From the NCBI RefSeq assembly GCF_013347965.1, contig NZ_CP048810.1, positions 1,984,001 to 2,048,000 on the forward strand: 64,000 nt of DNA, read 5' to 3'. The notes under the pieces are model-generated. The model was not told where the DNA came from and ran no database searches. It saw only the letters and a program-made list of their open reading frames with translations. Shown here piece by piece: positions 1-8,119 of this stretch. Within the stretch, counting starts at the first letter, position 1, and each line of letters starts with the position of its first letter. The DNA comes from Pseudomonas bijieensis (GTDB lineage: Bacteria; Pseudomonadota; Gammaproteobacteria; Pseudomonadales; Pseudomonadaceae). A program made the position numbers and the translations under genes.

Positions 1-99
1 GGTCCAGGCGATGGCCGCCGAAGCGGCGACCAAAGCGCACAGTAGAAACCCGGCGACCAGCACGCGGTATTGCAGCGGGATCAGGTCGACGAGACGCAT
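1..99 (-). CDS. Rz-like spanin (i-spanin), partial
   Basis: Thirty-three codons are visible before the left window edge. The translation starts MRLVDLIPLQYR and continues as one hydrophobic helix rich in Val, Leu and Ala, which is the usual start of a phage Rz/LysB inner-membrane spanin with its N-terminal anchor. The ATG lies inside the 3' end of the GH19 lysin gene (19-base overlap), a common lysin/Rz arrangement. The periplasmic coiled coil and any nested Rz1 are outside the window, so the family call rests on position and on the anchor only. Confidence 0.6.
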   Translation of the reverse strand, partial: MRLVDLIPLQYRVLVAGFLLCALVAASAAIAWT

Positions 100-644
100 A
101 ACACCGCCCTCGCCCGCTCCCACAACTGCAGACGATCTGCCAAGCCGTTGAGCCCGCCGTTGATTTTCCGGGTGATCGTTTCAAACTCATCACGATCAGC
201 CAGCACGTTCAGTTCCCTGACCCACCAGAACCATGCAGCCGACTCGGCCGCCCATTGGGGCAGCTCCAGCAGTTCGGGCGTGCGCAACAGGCGCTCGTCA
301 CCGAACAGCGCCAAGCTGCAGCGTAGGTAGTTGTGGGCACCGGTAACCTGGATTAAGCCGCGACCACGATAGCGCTGACCATCGCCGTCGGGCTCGGGAG
401 TGTTGCCGAGTTTCGAAGCCAGCGAACCGGTGTCGTATTTGCTGAGGTACTGATCGCCGCCCAGCTCCCGCACGTACTGCAGTTGGCCGGACTCATGCCC
501 AACCTGGGCCAGGAATGCCGCCTGCCGCTTGGGCGTATCGATCTGTCGGTGTGCCATGGCGGCGTTCAGGGCCGATACGAAAACGCCCGCTTGGCGGCGG
601 GCGTTGGGCATGATGCGCTGTAGTTGCTGCTCAGTGAGTGGCAT
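81..644 (-). CDS. Phage endolysin, glycoside hydrolase family 19
   Basis: Predicted muramidase/chitinase-like lysin that degrades peptidoglycan at the end of the lytic cycle. The 187-residue protein carries the GH19 signature: the catalytic Glu51 in GHESG, a second acidic residue at Glu60, and RYRGRGLIQVTG at 91-102. There is no signal peptide, so release depends on the holin encoded at the other end of the late operon. It follows tail gene D, as in R-type pyocin clusters, and overlaps the spanin gene downstream. A terminator-like hairpin sits just upstream of its start. Confidence 0.9.
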   Translation of the reverse strand: MPLTEQQLQRIMPNARRQAGVFVSALNAAMAHRQIDTPKRQAAFLAQVGHESGQLQYVRELGGDQYLSKYDTGSLASKLGNTPEPDGDGQRYRGRGLIQVTGAHNYLRCSLALFGDERLLRTPELLELPQWAAESAAWFWWVRELNVLADRDEFETITRKINGGLNGLADRLQLWERARAVLCVSST

Positions 645-653
645 GGGGGCTCC

Positions 654-678
654 AAAAAAAATCCCGCTCGATGGCGGG
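654..678 (-). terminator. Hairpin with T-run before the lysin gene
   Basis: On the minus strand a CCCGC/GCGGG stem with a 6-base loop is followed by A and eight Ts. It has the form of an intrinsic terminator but lies inside the late operon, between gpD and the lysin. Confidence 0.6.
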
Positions 679-712
679 TTGCGGTTGTGTTTGAGAGTGG
701 TGCTTGGCGCGT

Positions 713-1759
713 CTAAAGCTGGACAACCTTGACCGGCTTGGCTTCCTTCTTCTTTTTCTTACCCTTGGCGTTGGCCTTGCCCTTCTTGCCGCCGTTGCAC
801 TCGACGGTGGTGGTCCAGCCGCTGGAGGTGAACAACTGCTCCACCGCCTCTGCCAGGTATTCACCGTCAAGCCCGGGCTTGATGCCCTGGACAATGATGG
901 AGCGCTCGGCAAATACATCGGTACGCCCGGCCATTTCCAGGCGAACCCCGGCGCTGCTGCGATTGAACGCAGCCAAGCGCGCCTTGGCGGCCTGCTCTGC
1001 GGCTGACTTGTTGGGGTAGATATGCCGGTCGGTATGGACCGCTGGTAGGCCGTTCGGCAGGTCGTCGTTGTCCAGCTCGACCACCTTAAGCGCGCCGGAT
1101 TTTTTATCCTGATGCTTGGTGCGTACGGCCTTTTGCGTATTGCGGTCGCCGAGGCGGAATTGATAGCGGCTCAGATCCGCACGCCTCAAAACTACAGGGC
1201 TCAGGTTCTTGCCGCTCGCGGTCTGGCCGCCCTGCCGAGGCATGACCAACAGCTTGCCGTCGGCCAGCTTGGCCGTGCAGTCATATTGTTTGGCAAGGCG
1301 AGTGATGAAGTTGTAATCCGACTCGTTGAGTTGGTCGACTCGAGGCACTTTTGTTTGCACCGGACACACCGGCTGCCAACCATTGCGGGCTGCCACGTCG
1401 CGGACAATCTGCTGCAGGGGCACGTTTTCCCAGGACCCGCTGCGCACGGTCTTGCCGCTGCCACGCATGTCACTGGCTTTACCCCGGATCACCATCGTGT
1501 CAGGCGGCCCCGACAACTCGATCTCGTCGACGGTGTAGCGCCCAAGGCGGGTCAGGGCCTGGCCGGTATATCCCAGGTAAACCTCGATACCCGCCCCACG
1601 CGTAGGCAGCGCAACCGCTTGATCACGATCATCGATCCTCAACTCAAAGTCGTCCGAATCCATGCCCGGCTTATCCGAGGTGCGCAGACTCAATAACCGG
1701 TCATTGATCAACGCGGTGATGTCCTTGCCGTCCGCAACGATGCGATAGGTCGGCTTCAT
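713..1759 (-). CDS. Phage late control D / tail hub protein (P2 gpD family)
   Basis: 348-residue homologue of P2 gpD and of the R-pyocin hub, which forms the central baseplate hub around the spike. The start (MKPTYRIVADGKDIT) and the segment with NESDYNFITRLAKQYD near residues 155-170 are typical of the family. The C-terminus ends in a Lys-rich tail (GKKKKKEAKPVK). The gene order X-D-lysin matches P2-like tails and R-type pyocins. Terminator-like hairpins lie on both sides of the gene. Confidence 0.88.
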   Translation of the reverse strand: MKPTYRIVADGKDITALINDRLLSLRTSDKPGMDSDDFELRIDDRDQAVALPTRGAGIEVYLGYTGQALTRLGRYTVDEIELSGPPDTMVIRGKASDMRGSGKTVRSGSWENVPLQQIVRDVAARNGWQPVCPVQTKVPRVDQLNESDYNFITRLAKQYDCTAKLADGKLLVMPRQGGQTASGKNLSPVVLRRADLSRYQFRLGDRNTQKAVRTKHQDKKSGALKVVELDNDDLPNGLPAVHTDRHIYPNKSAAEQAAKARLAAFNRSSAGVRLEMAGRTDVFAERSIIVQGIKPGLDGEYLAEAVEQLFTSSGWTTTVECNGGKKGKANAKGKKKKKEAKPVKVVQL

Positions 1760-1772
1760 GGTGACACTCCAG

Positions 1773-1799
1773 AAAAAAGAAACCCCGCACGGGGCGGGG
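1773..1799 (-). terminator. Hairpin with T-run between tail genes X and D
   Basis: On the minus strand a CCCCGC/GCGGGG stem with a 5-base loop is followed by TTTCTTTTTT. It lies in the 63-base gap between gpX and gpD, inside the late operon. Confidence 0.6.
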
Positions 1800-1822
1800 C
1801 TTATGAGGTGTAACGGTGTTGT

Positions 1823-2029
1823 TTAATCCCACAGCTGGATATCCTCCAGCGTCTGCGCCGGCAGATCCGGCAGCACGATGATCACCCCAGCGCGAAACGG
1901 TTGAGGCTCATCGGCTAGGCCTTGATTGGCGGCAAGCACAGCCTCCACCGTGCCATTCAGATGGCCGTAGTAGTGATGACAGACGGTGTCCAACAAATCC
2001 CCGTCAGACGTTCTGCAGGTCGTCGCCAT
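1823..2029 (-). CDS. Phage tail protein X (P2 gpX family)
   Basis: 68-residue LysM-like small tail protein. The sequence contains DGDLLDTVCHHYYG near the N-terminus and VLAANQGLADEPQPF in the middle, both typical of gpX, where this domain is thought to help anchor the tail tip and baseplate. The start overlaps the 3' end of gpU by 26 bases, indicating translational coupling. Confidence 0.88.
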   Translation of the reverse strand: MATTCRTSDGDLLDTVCHHYYGHLNGTVEAVLAANQGLADEPQPFRAGVIIVLPDLPAQTLEDIQLWD

Positions 2030-2849
2030 AGCTCACAAACTCCAGTGAAAAGGACTGCTTACGCGGAATGCCACCCGCGAGCAGGTTGCTTTGATCTTCC
2101 TCGATGTTGAGCAGGCACCAGGTGCCGAGCACTTCGCCGTAGCCGGTGGTCAGGTTCACCGGCTGCAGACGTCGCCCGATGGTGCGCAAGGTGTCCATTT
2201 GTTTGAGCCCACCTTTGAAGCCCGGAAAAATCACGCCCTTGAGGCTGATTTTGTCCTCTCCCTGGCCGACTGCCTGCTGGGCGATGCTACGTGTCAGACG
2301 TTCCTGACCAGCCCAACGAAACGACGTCTGCCGACGTAGTTCCTCGAAAGCCGCCGTATCCAGGTTGAAGTAGTACGGCTGCGCGTTCGGCTCCAGAGGC
2401 TGCATGATCAGCAGATGCGGGAACGGCTTCACCGCCTCGGCCGCTGGTGTCAGCTGTGGAGCAAATGAACCCGTGGGCATGATGTTGCTCAGCGAGGGGC
2501 TCACCTGGCCGGCGATGCGATTAATCGCTGCTCCCGCCTTGCCTGCCTGTTCCTTGAGCGAACCCAGCCGCTCCTGGACTTGGCCGGCAGCGGTGACCGC
2601 TTGGTTGTACTTCGCCGCCACCTGGCCCACGGTGGACTGCGCCGCGTTGATTGCCCGCATGGTCCGTTGCATCTTGGCGCCGATGGCCGGCCCAATGAAG
2701 GGCACCCCCTCCAGCTCCGAGGCGGCGCCCGTCATGTCGCTGATTGCGCCATTAAGCGGGCCCAGCATACCGTCGAGACTGGTACGGCCAGCCTCCCCCG
2801 CTGCGAGCAGTGATTTGAACACCGATTGCAGTTGCTCCATGTAGGCCAT
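2004..2849 (-). CDS. Tail protein U (P2 gpU family, long form)
   Basis: 281 residues. The C-terminal half, from PHLLIMQPLEPNAQPYYFNL to the end, is a gpU domain, including the segments FRWAGQERLTRSIAQQ and GYGEVLGTWCLLNIEEDQS. The N-terminal 130 or so residues are Ala/Gly-rich helices absent from the shorter P2 gpU, so this is an extended version. Its neighbours are the tape measure gene (10-base gap) and overlapping gpX. A role in tail completion is inferred from the family. Confidence 0.85.
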   Translation of the reverse strand: MAYMEQLQSVFKSLLAAGEAGRTSLDGMLGPLNGAISDMTGAASELEGVPFIGPAIGAKMQRTMRAINAAQSTVGQVAAKYNQAVTAAGQVQERLGSLKEQAGKAGAAINRIAGQVSPSLSNIMPTGSFAPQLTPAAEAVKPFPHLLIMQPLEPNAQPYYFNLDTAAFEELRRQTSFRWAGQERLTRSIAQQAVGQGEDKISLKGVIFPGFKGGLKQMDTLRTIGRRLQPVNLTTGYGEVLGTWCLLNIEEDQSNLLAGGIPRKQSFSLEFVSYGDDLQNV

Positions 2850-2858
2850 GGCACCTCC

Positions 2859-5438
2859 TTAAACGTGAGGGGAATCGAACAGCTGACTCGACGCCTGGCG
2901 GGCAGCCACCTCGCGGGAAAAGGCTTCCATTTGCTGACGTAGGTGCGGCTCCAGCTCCCGTGCCAACTGCGCAGGATCCTTCACATCGCCTTGAACGGTA
3001 ATCGAGACACTTGGCGCGAAACTGAAAGCCTGCTCAACCTTGGGTGGCACTGGCGGCGTTGGTTCTGCTGGCTTGGTAACTTCGGGAGGCTTGGCCTCTT
3101 CGGCCTTACCATCACTGCCAAACCAGGACTTACCCAAGAAGCCGCCGATACTCTCGCCACCCAGGCCGCCCAAAGCGGCACCAATTGCTCCCCCGATGGC
3201 GGTCCCAATGATCGGCACCACCGAACCAATAGCCGCACCGGCCGCACCGCCAGCCAGGGCGCCTGCCAAACCACCGGCGGCGCCGCCATAGCCCTCGGCT
3301 TTTTCGTCTTGGGTCGTGGCGTTGAGCGCGGTATCCAAGACCCCCACCCCTGCATCAAGTACGTTACCGCCGGGGATACGTTTGGTGGCTCGGGTGACGC
3401 CCCTGATCGACTGAACCGCACGGCCGAGCGAGCCACCGGACGCTGCCTCCGCCGCAGCAGCCATAGGCGCAGCAGCCAACAGCCCCACCTTTGGCATGAC
3501 AGACACAGCGGCAGGGGGTGACACGGCCGGAGGGCTGGGCACCCGGACGGGTAATCGCCGACGCGGGGTGGTCCCAATACCGGTACGGCGACCTCGTCGG
3601 CCACGCTGACGCCTGCCGGAACCGCCGCCAGGATCTGCACCTGGACCAGAACCAGCCCGGCCTATTGCATCAGCATTGACGACAAACACACGTTGCGGCT
3701 CATTGCTGCTCCCTGCTGCCGGATCGTTGCCGGCCCCCATCAACTTACCGAGGACTCCCAGCCCCTTGTCCACCGTTTTGATACCGGTTTTCGGAGCCTT
3801 GGCAGCGGCATCACCCAGGGCACCCACGCCTCGTTCCATCGCCCGGCCACGCGATATGTTGTACAGCCCCTTGCCAATCTTCACCGCGCTGGCAGCTGTC
3901 TTGAGGGCCAACAGGCCGGCGGTGATGCCAGCAATGCCAAGCACCACCGGTTGCGAGCCATCCGAAAGCTTGGTCAGCCCACGTACAATTGAGGTCAGGC
4001 CCTGGGCGACCGCGTCGGTCGCCGGGCGGATGGCGTCCCCCACGCTGCGCATGCCATCGCTAACCGCCTGGCCCAGCTCGTCCCACATCTGTTTCGACGT
4101 TTCGCGCCGCTCGGCCAGGTTCTTATCGAGGATCCCGCCAGAAGACTGCGAATCCTTTTTCAGTTGCTCATACAGCGACTTGTTTTGCGAGTAGGCAGTG
4201 AGCGCTGCCTTGACCTGCATGTCGGCGAAGAGGTCACCGGTACGCAGGGATTTCTCCAGCGCATCGAGCGCCGCCTTGGCCTTCTCCGGATCTGTCTCCT
4301 TGCTGATCTTGGCCTGGGCCTCGGCCATCTTCGCGGCTTTCGCCGGATCGGTGGCCTGGATGTATTTCATCGCCAGGGCGAAGCTGGATTCCAGGGTCGA
4401 CATGCCCTTCTGAATGCCAGTGTTCAGGGAGCCTTGATAGTCAATGCCGGCGTCCTTGTACGCCTTGACCACGTCACCCGAACCGATTTTCTCCATCCAG
4501 TTTTTCAGGTTGTTGGCCGCTTCGTCCGAGCCGCCGGCCGTTTTCATCTGGACTTGAAGCATCGCGCCCAAGGAGCTGACCGCTTCCATGCCAGTGCTGC
4601 CGTTCTTCTCCATGCTGGCCAGCAATTGAGGGAACCACCGGGCCATATCGCTGGCCTCGAAGCTCCCCGCCTGCCCCTGATAGGCAATGGCTTCCAGGGC
4701 CTGCTGCATCACCTTGGGGTCGGTGATCTTGGCGTTCTGCTGCAGCGCCATGATCATGCTGGCCGTGTCGACGCCGGACGCACTCTGGCCGATGGAAAAC
4801 TTCGCCGCCGTCGGTGCGTAGGCCATGGCCTGCTTGAGGTCCATGCCGGCACCGACCAGCTGGTTTACCAGATCTGCCACGTCGTTACGGGCCATACCCG
4901 CATCGCGAGAAGTCTGGATCACCGTCTGAGTAAGTTGCGTTTCTTGTGGCTTGTTAGCCACGTCCGCCTTGATCGCGATATCGCGGATAATCGCCTGATA
5001 GTCTGCACTGACTTTGGTTGGAATCGCCGCAAAACCGGTAGCGACAACACCTTGACCAATGCTCGACGTGAGTCCTTTCTTGCCGGCATCGAGCTGCTGG
5101 TGCCCCTTGAGCTGTAGATCGGCAGCCTTGGCCGCCCGACCGAGCCGCTGGTATTCCTGGCCGAGCCGGCCCACCTCCACACCTTGCTTGCGCAGGGCAT
5201 CAAGGTTGCCGTTGAGCTTGCGCAACAGGCCATCCGCCGAAGCGGCGCCGCTGTCGTGCGCCCGCTTCCATTCATCGCGCAGGCGGATGGTTTCGCTAAT
5301 GGTGCTCTTGAGCACCTTGGCCTTGTTGCCTTTGTCCTCCAGCTTTTTGATGTGGCCTTCGACCGTGCGGAAGGCAGACGCCATCGTCGAACTGACGGCG
5401 CCGCCAATCACTAGCGATAACGCCAGTTTGCTAGCCAT
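2859..5438 (-). CDS. Tail tape measure protein
   Basis: 859-residue protein that should set tail length and fill the tube lumen. The N-terminus is alpha-helical and charged (about residues 1-130). Residues about 130-420 form the conserved phage tape-measure core, with SADYQAIIRDIAIKAD and the GSFEASDMARWFPQLLASM region. Then come a hydrophobic stretch (about 495-520), an Arg/Gly/Pro-rich linker (about 590-650), and a Gly/Ala-rich hydrophobic segment near 735-785 that could be membrane-active during DNA ejection. It lies between the E/E' chaperone genes and gpU, as in P2 and R-pyocins. Confidence 0.92.
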   Translation of the reverse strand: MASKLALSLVIGGAVSSTMASAFRTVEGHIKKLEDKGNKAKVLKSTISETIRLRDEWKRAHDSGAASADGLLRKLNGNLDALRKQGVEVGRLGQEYQRLGRAAKAADLQLKGHQQLDAGKKGLTSSIGQGVVATGFAAIPTKVSADYQAIIRDIAIKADVANKPQETQLTQTVIQTSRDAGMARNDVADLVNQLVGAGMDLKQAMAYAPTAAKFSIGQSASGVDTASMIMALQQNAKITDPKVMQQALEAIAYQGQAGSFEASDMARWFPQLLASMEKNGSTGMEAVSSLGAMLQVQMKTAGGSDEAANNLKNWMEKIGSGDVVKAYKDAGIDYQGSLNTGIQKGMSTLESSFALAMKYIQATDPAKAAKMAEAQAKISKETDPEKAKAALDALEKSLRTGDLFADMQVKAALTAYSQNKSLYEQLKKDSQSSGGILDKNLAERRETSKQMWDELGQAVSDGMRSVGDAIRPATDAVAQGLTSIVRGLTKLSDGSQPVVLGIAGITAGLLALKTAASAVKIGKGLYNISRGRAMERGVGALGDAAAKAPKTGIKTVDKGLGVLGKLMGAGNDPAAGSSNEPQRVFVVNADAIGRAGSGPGADPGGGSGRRQRGRRGRRTGIGTTPRRRLPVRVPSPPAVSPPAAVSVMPKVGLLAAAPMAAAAEAASGGSLGRAVQSIRGVTRATKRIPGGNVLDAGVGVLDTALNATTQDEKAEGYGGAAGGLAGALAGGAAGAAIGSVVPIIGTAIGGAIGAALGGLGGESIGGFLGKSWFGSDGKAEEAKPPEVTKPAEPTPPVPPKVEQAFSFAPSVSITVQGDVKDPAQLARELEPHLRQQMEAFSREVAARQASSQLFDSPHV

Positions 5439-5452
5439 CGTCTACCCCTTGT

Positions 5453-5575
5453 TCAGTCCGAGAGCCACCAGACCATGTCGGAGAACGGCATGGTCTGGAT
5501 CTCTGCTGCGGAAAAGTTCAGCTCAGCGGCTAAACGCTTAGCGAGTTGTTTCTGCACTGTCGGGCTGAAGTTCAT
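5453..5575 (-). CDS. gpE'-like tail assembly chaperone extension
   Basis: A 40-codon reading frame overlaps the end of gpE by 38 bases in the +1 (equivalently -2) frame. It reads from MNFSPTVQ to FSDMVWWLSD. Its position between E and the tape measure and the aromatic, acidic C-terminus match the small P2 gpE'/GpE family. The ATG has no convincing ribosome binding site, so it may be expressed by ribosomal frameshifting from gpE, as in P2 and lambda G/GT, or by coupling. No standard slippery heptamer is obvious. Confidence 0.55.
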   Translation of the reverse strand: MNFSPTVQKQLAKRLAAELNFSAAEIQTMPFSDMVWWLSD

Positions 5576-5864
5576 CTTCGCGCACCAGGCGAAAATAGCC
5601 GGCCTGTACACGGTAGTAGTCCTTCAAAGGCAAGCCATCCAGATCCTTGGGACTGACTTCAGCCAGGGAGGCGAACAAATTCAGGTCTTGCTGCTCTTCA
5701 TCATTGGGCGCTGTTTGGCGAGCGATGCGAAGGTCACGCACGGTGGGTGTTCGCAAGCTAAGCGTGTCGACGCGTACGCTGTTGGCTTCAAACGGTACGG
5801 TCAATTTCACGGTGACGCGGTCAGCGGCCAGGGTCATCCAGCTTGGAATTGCGGTACTGCTCAT
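5538..5864 (-). CDS. Tail assembly chaperone gpE
   Basis: 108-residue P2 gpE-type chaperone that binds the tape measure protein during tube assembly. The sequence VTVKLTVPFEANSVRVDTLSL followed by TVRDLRIARQ is typical, as is the position between tail tube FII and the tape measure. A second frame overlapping its 3' end supplies the probable E' extension. (Motif given in two parts: VTVKLTVPFEANS and VRVDTLSL.). Confidence 0.82.
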   Translation of the reverse strand: MSSTAIPSWMTLAADRVTVKLTVPFEANSVRVDTLSLRTPTVRDLRIARQTAPNDEEQQDLNLFASLAEVSPKDLDGLPLKDYYRVQAGYFRLVREDELQPDSAETTR

Positions 5865-5887
5865 AGAGGTGTGTCCTTAAAAAGAGG

Positions 5888-5918
5888 AAGCGCCGCCCGG
5901 GAGACTCGCCAGGCGGGG
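5888..5918 (-). terminator. Weak hairpin between FII and E
   Basis: On the minus strand CGCCTGG can pair with CCGGGCG (one T-G pair, 8-base loop), followed after a GC stretch by CTTCCTCTTTTT. It is weaker than the other hairpins in this operon but sits in the same kind of place, the 66-base gap between two tail genes. Confidence 0.35.
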
Positions 5919-5930
5919 TATCAAAGGGAA

Positions 5931-6440
5931 TTAGAGGCCCAATGCGGAACGCTGGGCGGCAAGTTGATCAACGCCATTGATGACGCGGCGCATGCCGATG
6001 GGGTCGATCTCGTAGACGGTTCGACCGTCCACTTCGAGCTTGTAGTACGTCAGCCCGATGGAGTGCTTGATCTCGGCCTTGTCGCCCGATTTCCAGTCGC
6101 CCATGTCGACCTCTTTCAGCGTGCCGCGCAGGGTGACGATGACCGGCGTGACTTTGCCTTTGAGCCCTTTGTAGGCCCCTCGGAACGTACCGTTAAACGC
6201 CGTGCCATCGGCCAAGCCAAAGAACTTCAACGACTCACGGCGTACCCCAGTGGTAGTAAAGTTCGCTTCCTGTTTTTCCATACCCATGTCCAGCTCGACC
6301 GGCGCATCCATGCCGCCGCCGCGATGCTCTTCCATCTTGAGCGTGAGCTTGGGGAGCGTCAGGCTCGGCACATCGCCCTGAAAGCTGACGCCGTCGGCGA
6401 ACAAGTTCAGGTTCGCCAGGGTTTCGGGAATCATTGCCAT
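5931..6440 (-). CDS. Major tail tube protein (P2 FII family)
   Basis: 169 residues, matching the usual length of contractile-tail tube proteins. It begins MAMIPETLANLNLFADG and contains FNGTFRGAYKGLKGK and LTYYKLEVDGRTVYEID, features of P2 FII and R-pyocin tubes. It polymerises inside the sheath. It sits 12 bases downstream of the sheath gene, as in all P2-like tails. Confidence 0.92.
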   Translation of the reverse strand: MAMIPETLANLNLFADGVSFQGDVPSLTLPKLTLKMEEHRGGGMDAPVELDMGMEKQEANFTTTGVRRESLKFFGLADGTAFNGTFRGAYKGLKGKVTPVIVTLRGTLKEVDMGDWKSGDKAEIKHSIGLTYYKLEVDGRTVYEIDPIGMRRVINGVDQLAAQRSALGL

Positions 6441-6452
6441 TGGGGTCGCTCC

Positions 6453-7616
6453 TTAAGCGGCGGTGTCGAGGACTTCGGTCAGCCATTGGTTGGTGACTTC
6501 TACGCGAAAGTTGGGGTTTTCTGCCGGCGGAACGTCGGTGAAGCGGATGTTCCAATACACCTTGCCCTGCTCCAGCTGGCTGGCCGTGTTCAGCTCCGGG
6601 TCGGCAAACACCTCGAAGTTGATGATTGCGCCTTGGGCTTTCAGGTCGCGCATGAACGCTTGGAGGCCTTCGGTCACGTCCTTGATGTACGTCGCAGTGA
6701 TGGAACGGTCGACTGCCCATTTGTGGCCGTAGAGGATCGCGTCCATGACGATGTCCATCGTCCGTACGCGAGTGACGAACGCCCACTTCGGATCGCTCGA
6801 CAGGGTGCGGTTGCCCCACAGGCGGAAGCCGTCATCACGGATGATCGTGGTGATGTTGGCGTTGTTGAGCAGGTTGGCCCGGCAGGTTTCGTCACCGTCC
6901 AGAAATTCAATGGGCCGCGTGGTACCGGTGATGCCGACAAATTCCTTGTTCGAAGGCGAAGCCCAAAAGCCGTATTCGCTGTCGGTCCAGGCGAACAACC
7001 CCGCCACCCAGGCAGAGCCCGGTGCGTCGACCGTTGCATCCACCGTGGTGTCCCAATACTGCACGCCTGGATCAACCAGGTACGACCGCCTGGCGCCGAA
7101 GTTCTCGGCGTAGGCCATCACCGCCTCATCGGTGGTGTTCGGACCGTCGAGGATGGCGAGCCCTCGCAGTTTGTCCGCCAGCGCGACCAGCGCGGTACCG
7201 ACAGCCAGGGTCGCGCTGTGCTTGGGAGTCACCAACAGCCGCGGCTGCGCGTTGAACCGGCTCTTGCCGTCCAGCAGCGCCTGCAGGCCGGTACGCTTGC
7301 CGTCAGCCAGAACGCCGCCGATGATTGCCGAGGTCTGTGCGGCCGGATCGGCCAACTGGGCCACACCACAGGCGACGATCACCGCCTTGGCCCGGGTGTA
7401 AATGGCCTTGCAGGCTTTGGTAATCGCCGAGTCGGCGCCGAAGGCAGCCACCGCCTCACGCTCATTGGTGATCACCACCAGGTCATTCGGCTGCGCGCTG
7501 TAGGCCGGCGCCGGTACAAAGGTGTCAACCAGTCCAATGATTGATGACGAAGGCAACGCAATGACACGAGCGCCGGTGTCGACGTTCGTGGTGGTAACGC
7601 CGTGAAAGAAGCTCAT
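6453..7616 (-). CDS. Contractile tail sheath protein (P2 FI family)
   Basis: 387-residue sheath subunit. N-terminal HGVTTTNVDTGAR and the segments SSIIGLVDTFVPAP and DAILYGHKWAVDRSITATYI are diagnostic of P2 FI-type sheaths. It contracts to drive the tube through the outer membrane and so shows the phage is a myovirus. Two terminator-like hairpins precede the gene and would isolate it from the fibre genes. Confidence 0.95.
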   Translation of the reverse strand: MSFFHGVTTTNVDTGARVIALPSSSIIGLVDTFVPAPAYSAQPNDLVVITNEREAVAAFGADSAITKACKAIYTRAKAVIVACGVAQLADPAAQTSAIIGGVLADGKRTGLQALLDGKSRFNAQPRLLVTPKHSATLAVGTALVALADKLRGLAILDGPNTTDEAVMAYAENFGARRSYLVDPGVQYWDTTVDATVDAPGSAWVAGLFAWTDSEYGFWASPSNKEFVGITGTTRPIEFLDGDETCRANLLNNANITTIIRDDGFRLWGNRTLSSDPKWAFVTRVRTMDIVMDAILYGHKWAVDRSITATYIKDVTEGLQAFMRDLKAQGAIINFEVFADPELNTASQLEQGKVYWNIRFTDVPPAENPNFRVEVTNQWLTEVLDTAA

Positions 7617-7632
7617 AGGTTCTCCAGATACG

Positions 7633-7654
7633 AAAAAGCCCCGCAGTGCGGGGC
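7633..7654 (-). terminator. Hairpin with T-run upstream of the sheath gene
   Basis: On the minus strand a perfect 7-bp GCCCCGC/GCGGGGC stem with a 3-base loop is followed by TTTTTC. It begins 17 bases upstream of the sheath start codon. Confidence 0.7.
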
Positions 7655-7680
7655 CTTGTTTGTGGTGAAGCAGAAAAGAA

Positions 7681-7704
7681 AACGCCCCTTCAATGCGGGG
7701 CGTT
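7681..7704 (-). terminator. Hairpin with T-run after the tail fibre chaperone
   Basis: A perfect 8-bp AACGCCCC/GGGGCGTT stem follows the stop codon of the tail fibre chaperone directly; on the minus strand it continues into TTTTCTTTTC. With the next hairpin it forms a tandem pair. Confidence 0.75.
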
Positions 7705-8108
7705 TATTGAGTTTGTTCGGCGATCCAGGGCGGCGCTAGGGGACGGTACTGGCTATCAGGAAAGCGCTCGGACTGAGGCCAGTCTCGAAGCGCTTTCCGA
7801 TATCCCAACAGTTCGGAAAACTGCTCCATCGTCAACGTGGTGTCTTGGGCCAAATCCTGCTCATCACGATGGCGGGTGATCAGCCACTCGGTGGATAGCA
7901 ACTCAGTGTTGCGCCACACCCGCTCAGCGTCGGCTCGCTCAGAAGGCGGCGACTCCGAGAGAGCAACAAACTCACCATCTATTAATACCCAGCCTGGCCG
8001 GACGTCCACGGGGCAGCTTTGCCAAAATAGATCCGGATGGAAACGTTCGTCGGGGTCAATGTCGGTGGTTTCTACTACCGCTCCGTTCTCAACTCTTGCC
8101 CACTGCAT
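7704..8108 (-). CDS. Tail fibre assembly chaperone
   Basis: 134-residue protein directly downstream of the fibre gene. The N-terminal WARVENGAVVETTDIDPDER, the central DGEFVALSE and the C-terminal SELLGYRKALRDWPQ resemble phage tail-fibre chaperones found next to fibres in Pseudomonas prophages and R-pyocins. It probably helps trimerise the adjacent adhesin. The family call is by motif and position. Confidence 0.75.
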   Translation of the reverse strand: MQWARVENGAVVETTDIDPDERFHPDLFWQSCPVDVRPGWVLIDGEFVALSESPPSERADAERVWRNTELLSTEWLITRHRDEQDLAQDTTLTMEQFSELLGYRKALRDWPQSERFPDSQYRPLAPPWIAEQTQ

Positions 8109-8119
8109 AAAGTCCCCCC

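Noticed and set aside
2859..3640. Possible frameshift in the tape measure gene at the Arg/Gly/Pro-rich linker
   Set aside because: The frame is open throughout, and such linkers are common in Pseudomonas tape measures; no alternative frame continues the domain better.
5475..7544. 689-codon plus-strand open frame opposite the tail tube and sheath genes
   Set aside because: It is antisense to three well-supported tail genes, has a composition typical of high-GC antisense frames and shows no domain.
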